NCBI GenBank assembly: GCA_965546615.1
Contig: CBEUVQ010000050.1
Location: 1 to 13,177 of the forward strand
Reading direction: 5' to 3'
Source: CBEUVQ01 sp965546615
Lineage (GTDB): Bacteria; Bacillota; Desulfotomaculia; Desulfotomaculales; Desulfohalotomaculaceae
Length of the DNA: 13,177 nucleotides
In this document: one piece after another, positions 12,718 to 13,177 of the stretch
How the letters are laid out: every line of letters starts with the position of its first letter
How positions within the stretch are numbered: the stretch's first letter is position 1
Notes under the pieces: generated by a model
Database searches by the model: none
Seen by the model: only the letters and a program-made list of their open reading frames with translations
Told to the model about the DNA's origin: nothing
Translations under genes and position numbers: made by a program

Positions 12718-13177
12718 ATGACATTTTGGCGCAAAAAACCTATTATTGCGGTAGAGTTAGATGATGTATCAATAAGAATTGCCGCTGTCACTAAAAACAG
12801 CAAAGGCTTGGACTGCCATGTTTCTGCTTTTCCCACTCCCGGAACCGGCGGTGTGGAAACAGGAGACGCAGCTGCACTGGCGGAAGCGCTAAAAGCAGCT
12901 GCTAAGCAAGCAGGCTTTGCCGGCGGCAAAGTGATTTCGGCGGTTGGCGGTGAAAAGGTGATTTTGCGCCAGCTGACGATACCCAAAATGCCGGAGCGGG
13001 AAATTGCTGCTGCGCTGCGCTGGGAAGCAGAGAGATTGATTGTTACCCCGCTGGAAGAATTGGAGCTGCGGCACATTGTTTTGGGAGAAACAGTGGTTGA
13101 TGATATCCCGCAGTATGCAGTACTGTTGGCTGCCGTTCCTAAAGAAACGGTGTACCGCTATTACGAAATTTTCTCCC
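12718..13177 (+). CDS. pilM: Type IV pilus assembly protein PilM, N-terminal part (cut by window end)
   Basis: The frame stays open from ATG at 12718 to the end of the window, giving 153 residues. PilM is an actin-like (FtsA-fold) cytoplasmic protein that binds the N-terminal peptide of PilN and links the PilNO membrane complex to the motor. The visible part begins with the beta-strand typical of the fold (PIIAVELDDVSIRIAAV) and continues with KVISAVGGEKVILRQLTIP. The family signature MPEREIAAALRWEAERLI follows, where PilM proteins commonly have WEAExYIP; the region then runs through YAVLLAAVPKETV. GGTGG at 12707-12711 gives 6-nt spacing. Its position after the pilin gene fits the common PilM-N-O order, so pilN and pilO probably follow outside the window. 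Confidence 0.9.
   Translation, partial: MTFWRKKPIIAVELDDVSIRIAAVTKNSKGLDCHVSAFPTPGTGGVETGDAAALAEALKAAAKQAGFAGGKVISAVGGEKVILRQLTIPKMPEREIAAALRWEAERLIVTPLEELELRHIVLGETVVDDIPQYAVLLAAVPKETVYRYYEIFS

Overview
The window reads as chromosomal DNA from a Gram-positive, probably endospore-forming member of the Bacillota (Clostridia-like). The grounds are strong AGGAGG-type ribosome binding sites, frequent TTG/GTG starts, a YqeG-AroE neighbourhood like that of Bacillus, and a type IV pilus operon directly behind the shikimate genes. Two promoter-like sites also resemble the sigma-H consensus of spore formers. The exact lineage is inference; no rRNA or other marker gene is present. All recognised protein genes lie on the + strand.

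Layout. (1) 1-1787: the 3' end of a gene for a large repeat-built, probably extracellular protein, with about 90-residue tandem units, one different beta-rich domain and a roughly 100-residue acidic tail. It ends in a strong hairpin terminator. (2) 1884-2298: a 0.4-kb spacer without a convincing protein gene. It holds a minus-strand terminator and minus-strand -10 sequences (a possible small RNA), two 17-bp direct repeats with a 32-bp period, and promoter-like sites for mobA. (3) 2299-3392: mobA (molybdenum cofactor guanylyltransferase) and a YqeG-family HAD phosphatase. (4) 3416-7050: aroE, aroC, aroK and aroB, four shikimate/chorismate enzymes, tightly packed and partly overlapping. (5) 7043-13177: a type IV pilus cluster pilD-pilB-pilT-pilC-pilin-pilM, with pilM cut by the window end.

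How the genes work together. AroB makes 3-dehydroquinate; AroE, AroK and AroC carry out the later steps: dehydroshikimate to shikimate, shikimate to shikimate-3-phosphate, and EPSP to chorismate. The pil genes give a nearly complete inner-membrane machine. PilD processes prepilins, PilB drives extension, PilT drives retraction, PilC is the platform, PilM the cytoplasmic adaptor, and the encoded pilin is of the GspG-like class. PilB carries a two-motif MshEN domain, so extension is probably controlled by cyclic di-GMP.

The most interesting points are regulatory. A promoter-like sequence abuts an intrinsic terminator between pilT and pilC. A second strong terminator separates the pilin gene from pilM. 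Two promoter-like elements with identical sigma-H-like architecture lie upstream of mobA and of pilM. A possible antisense-strand small RNA lies upstream of mobA. No wholly new protein system is visible.
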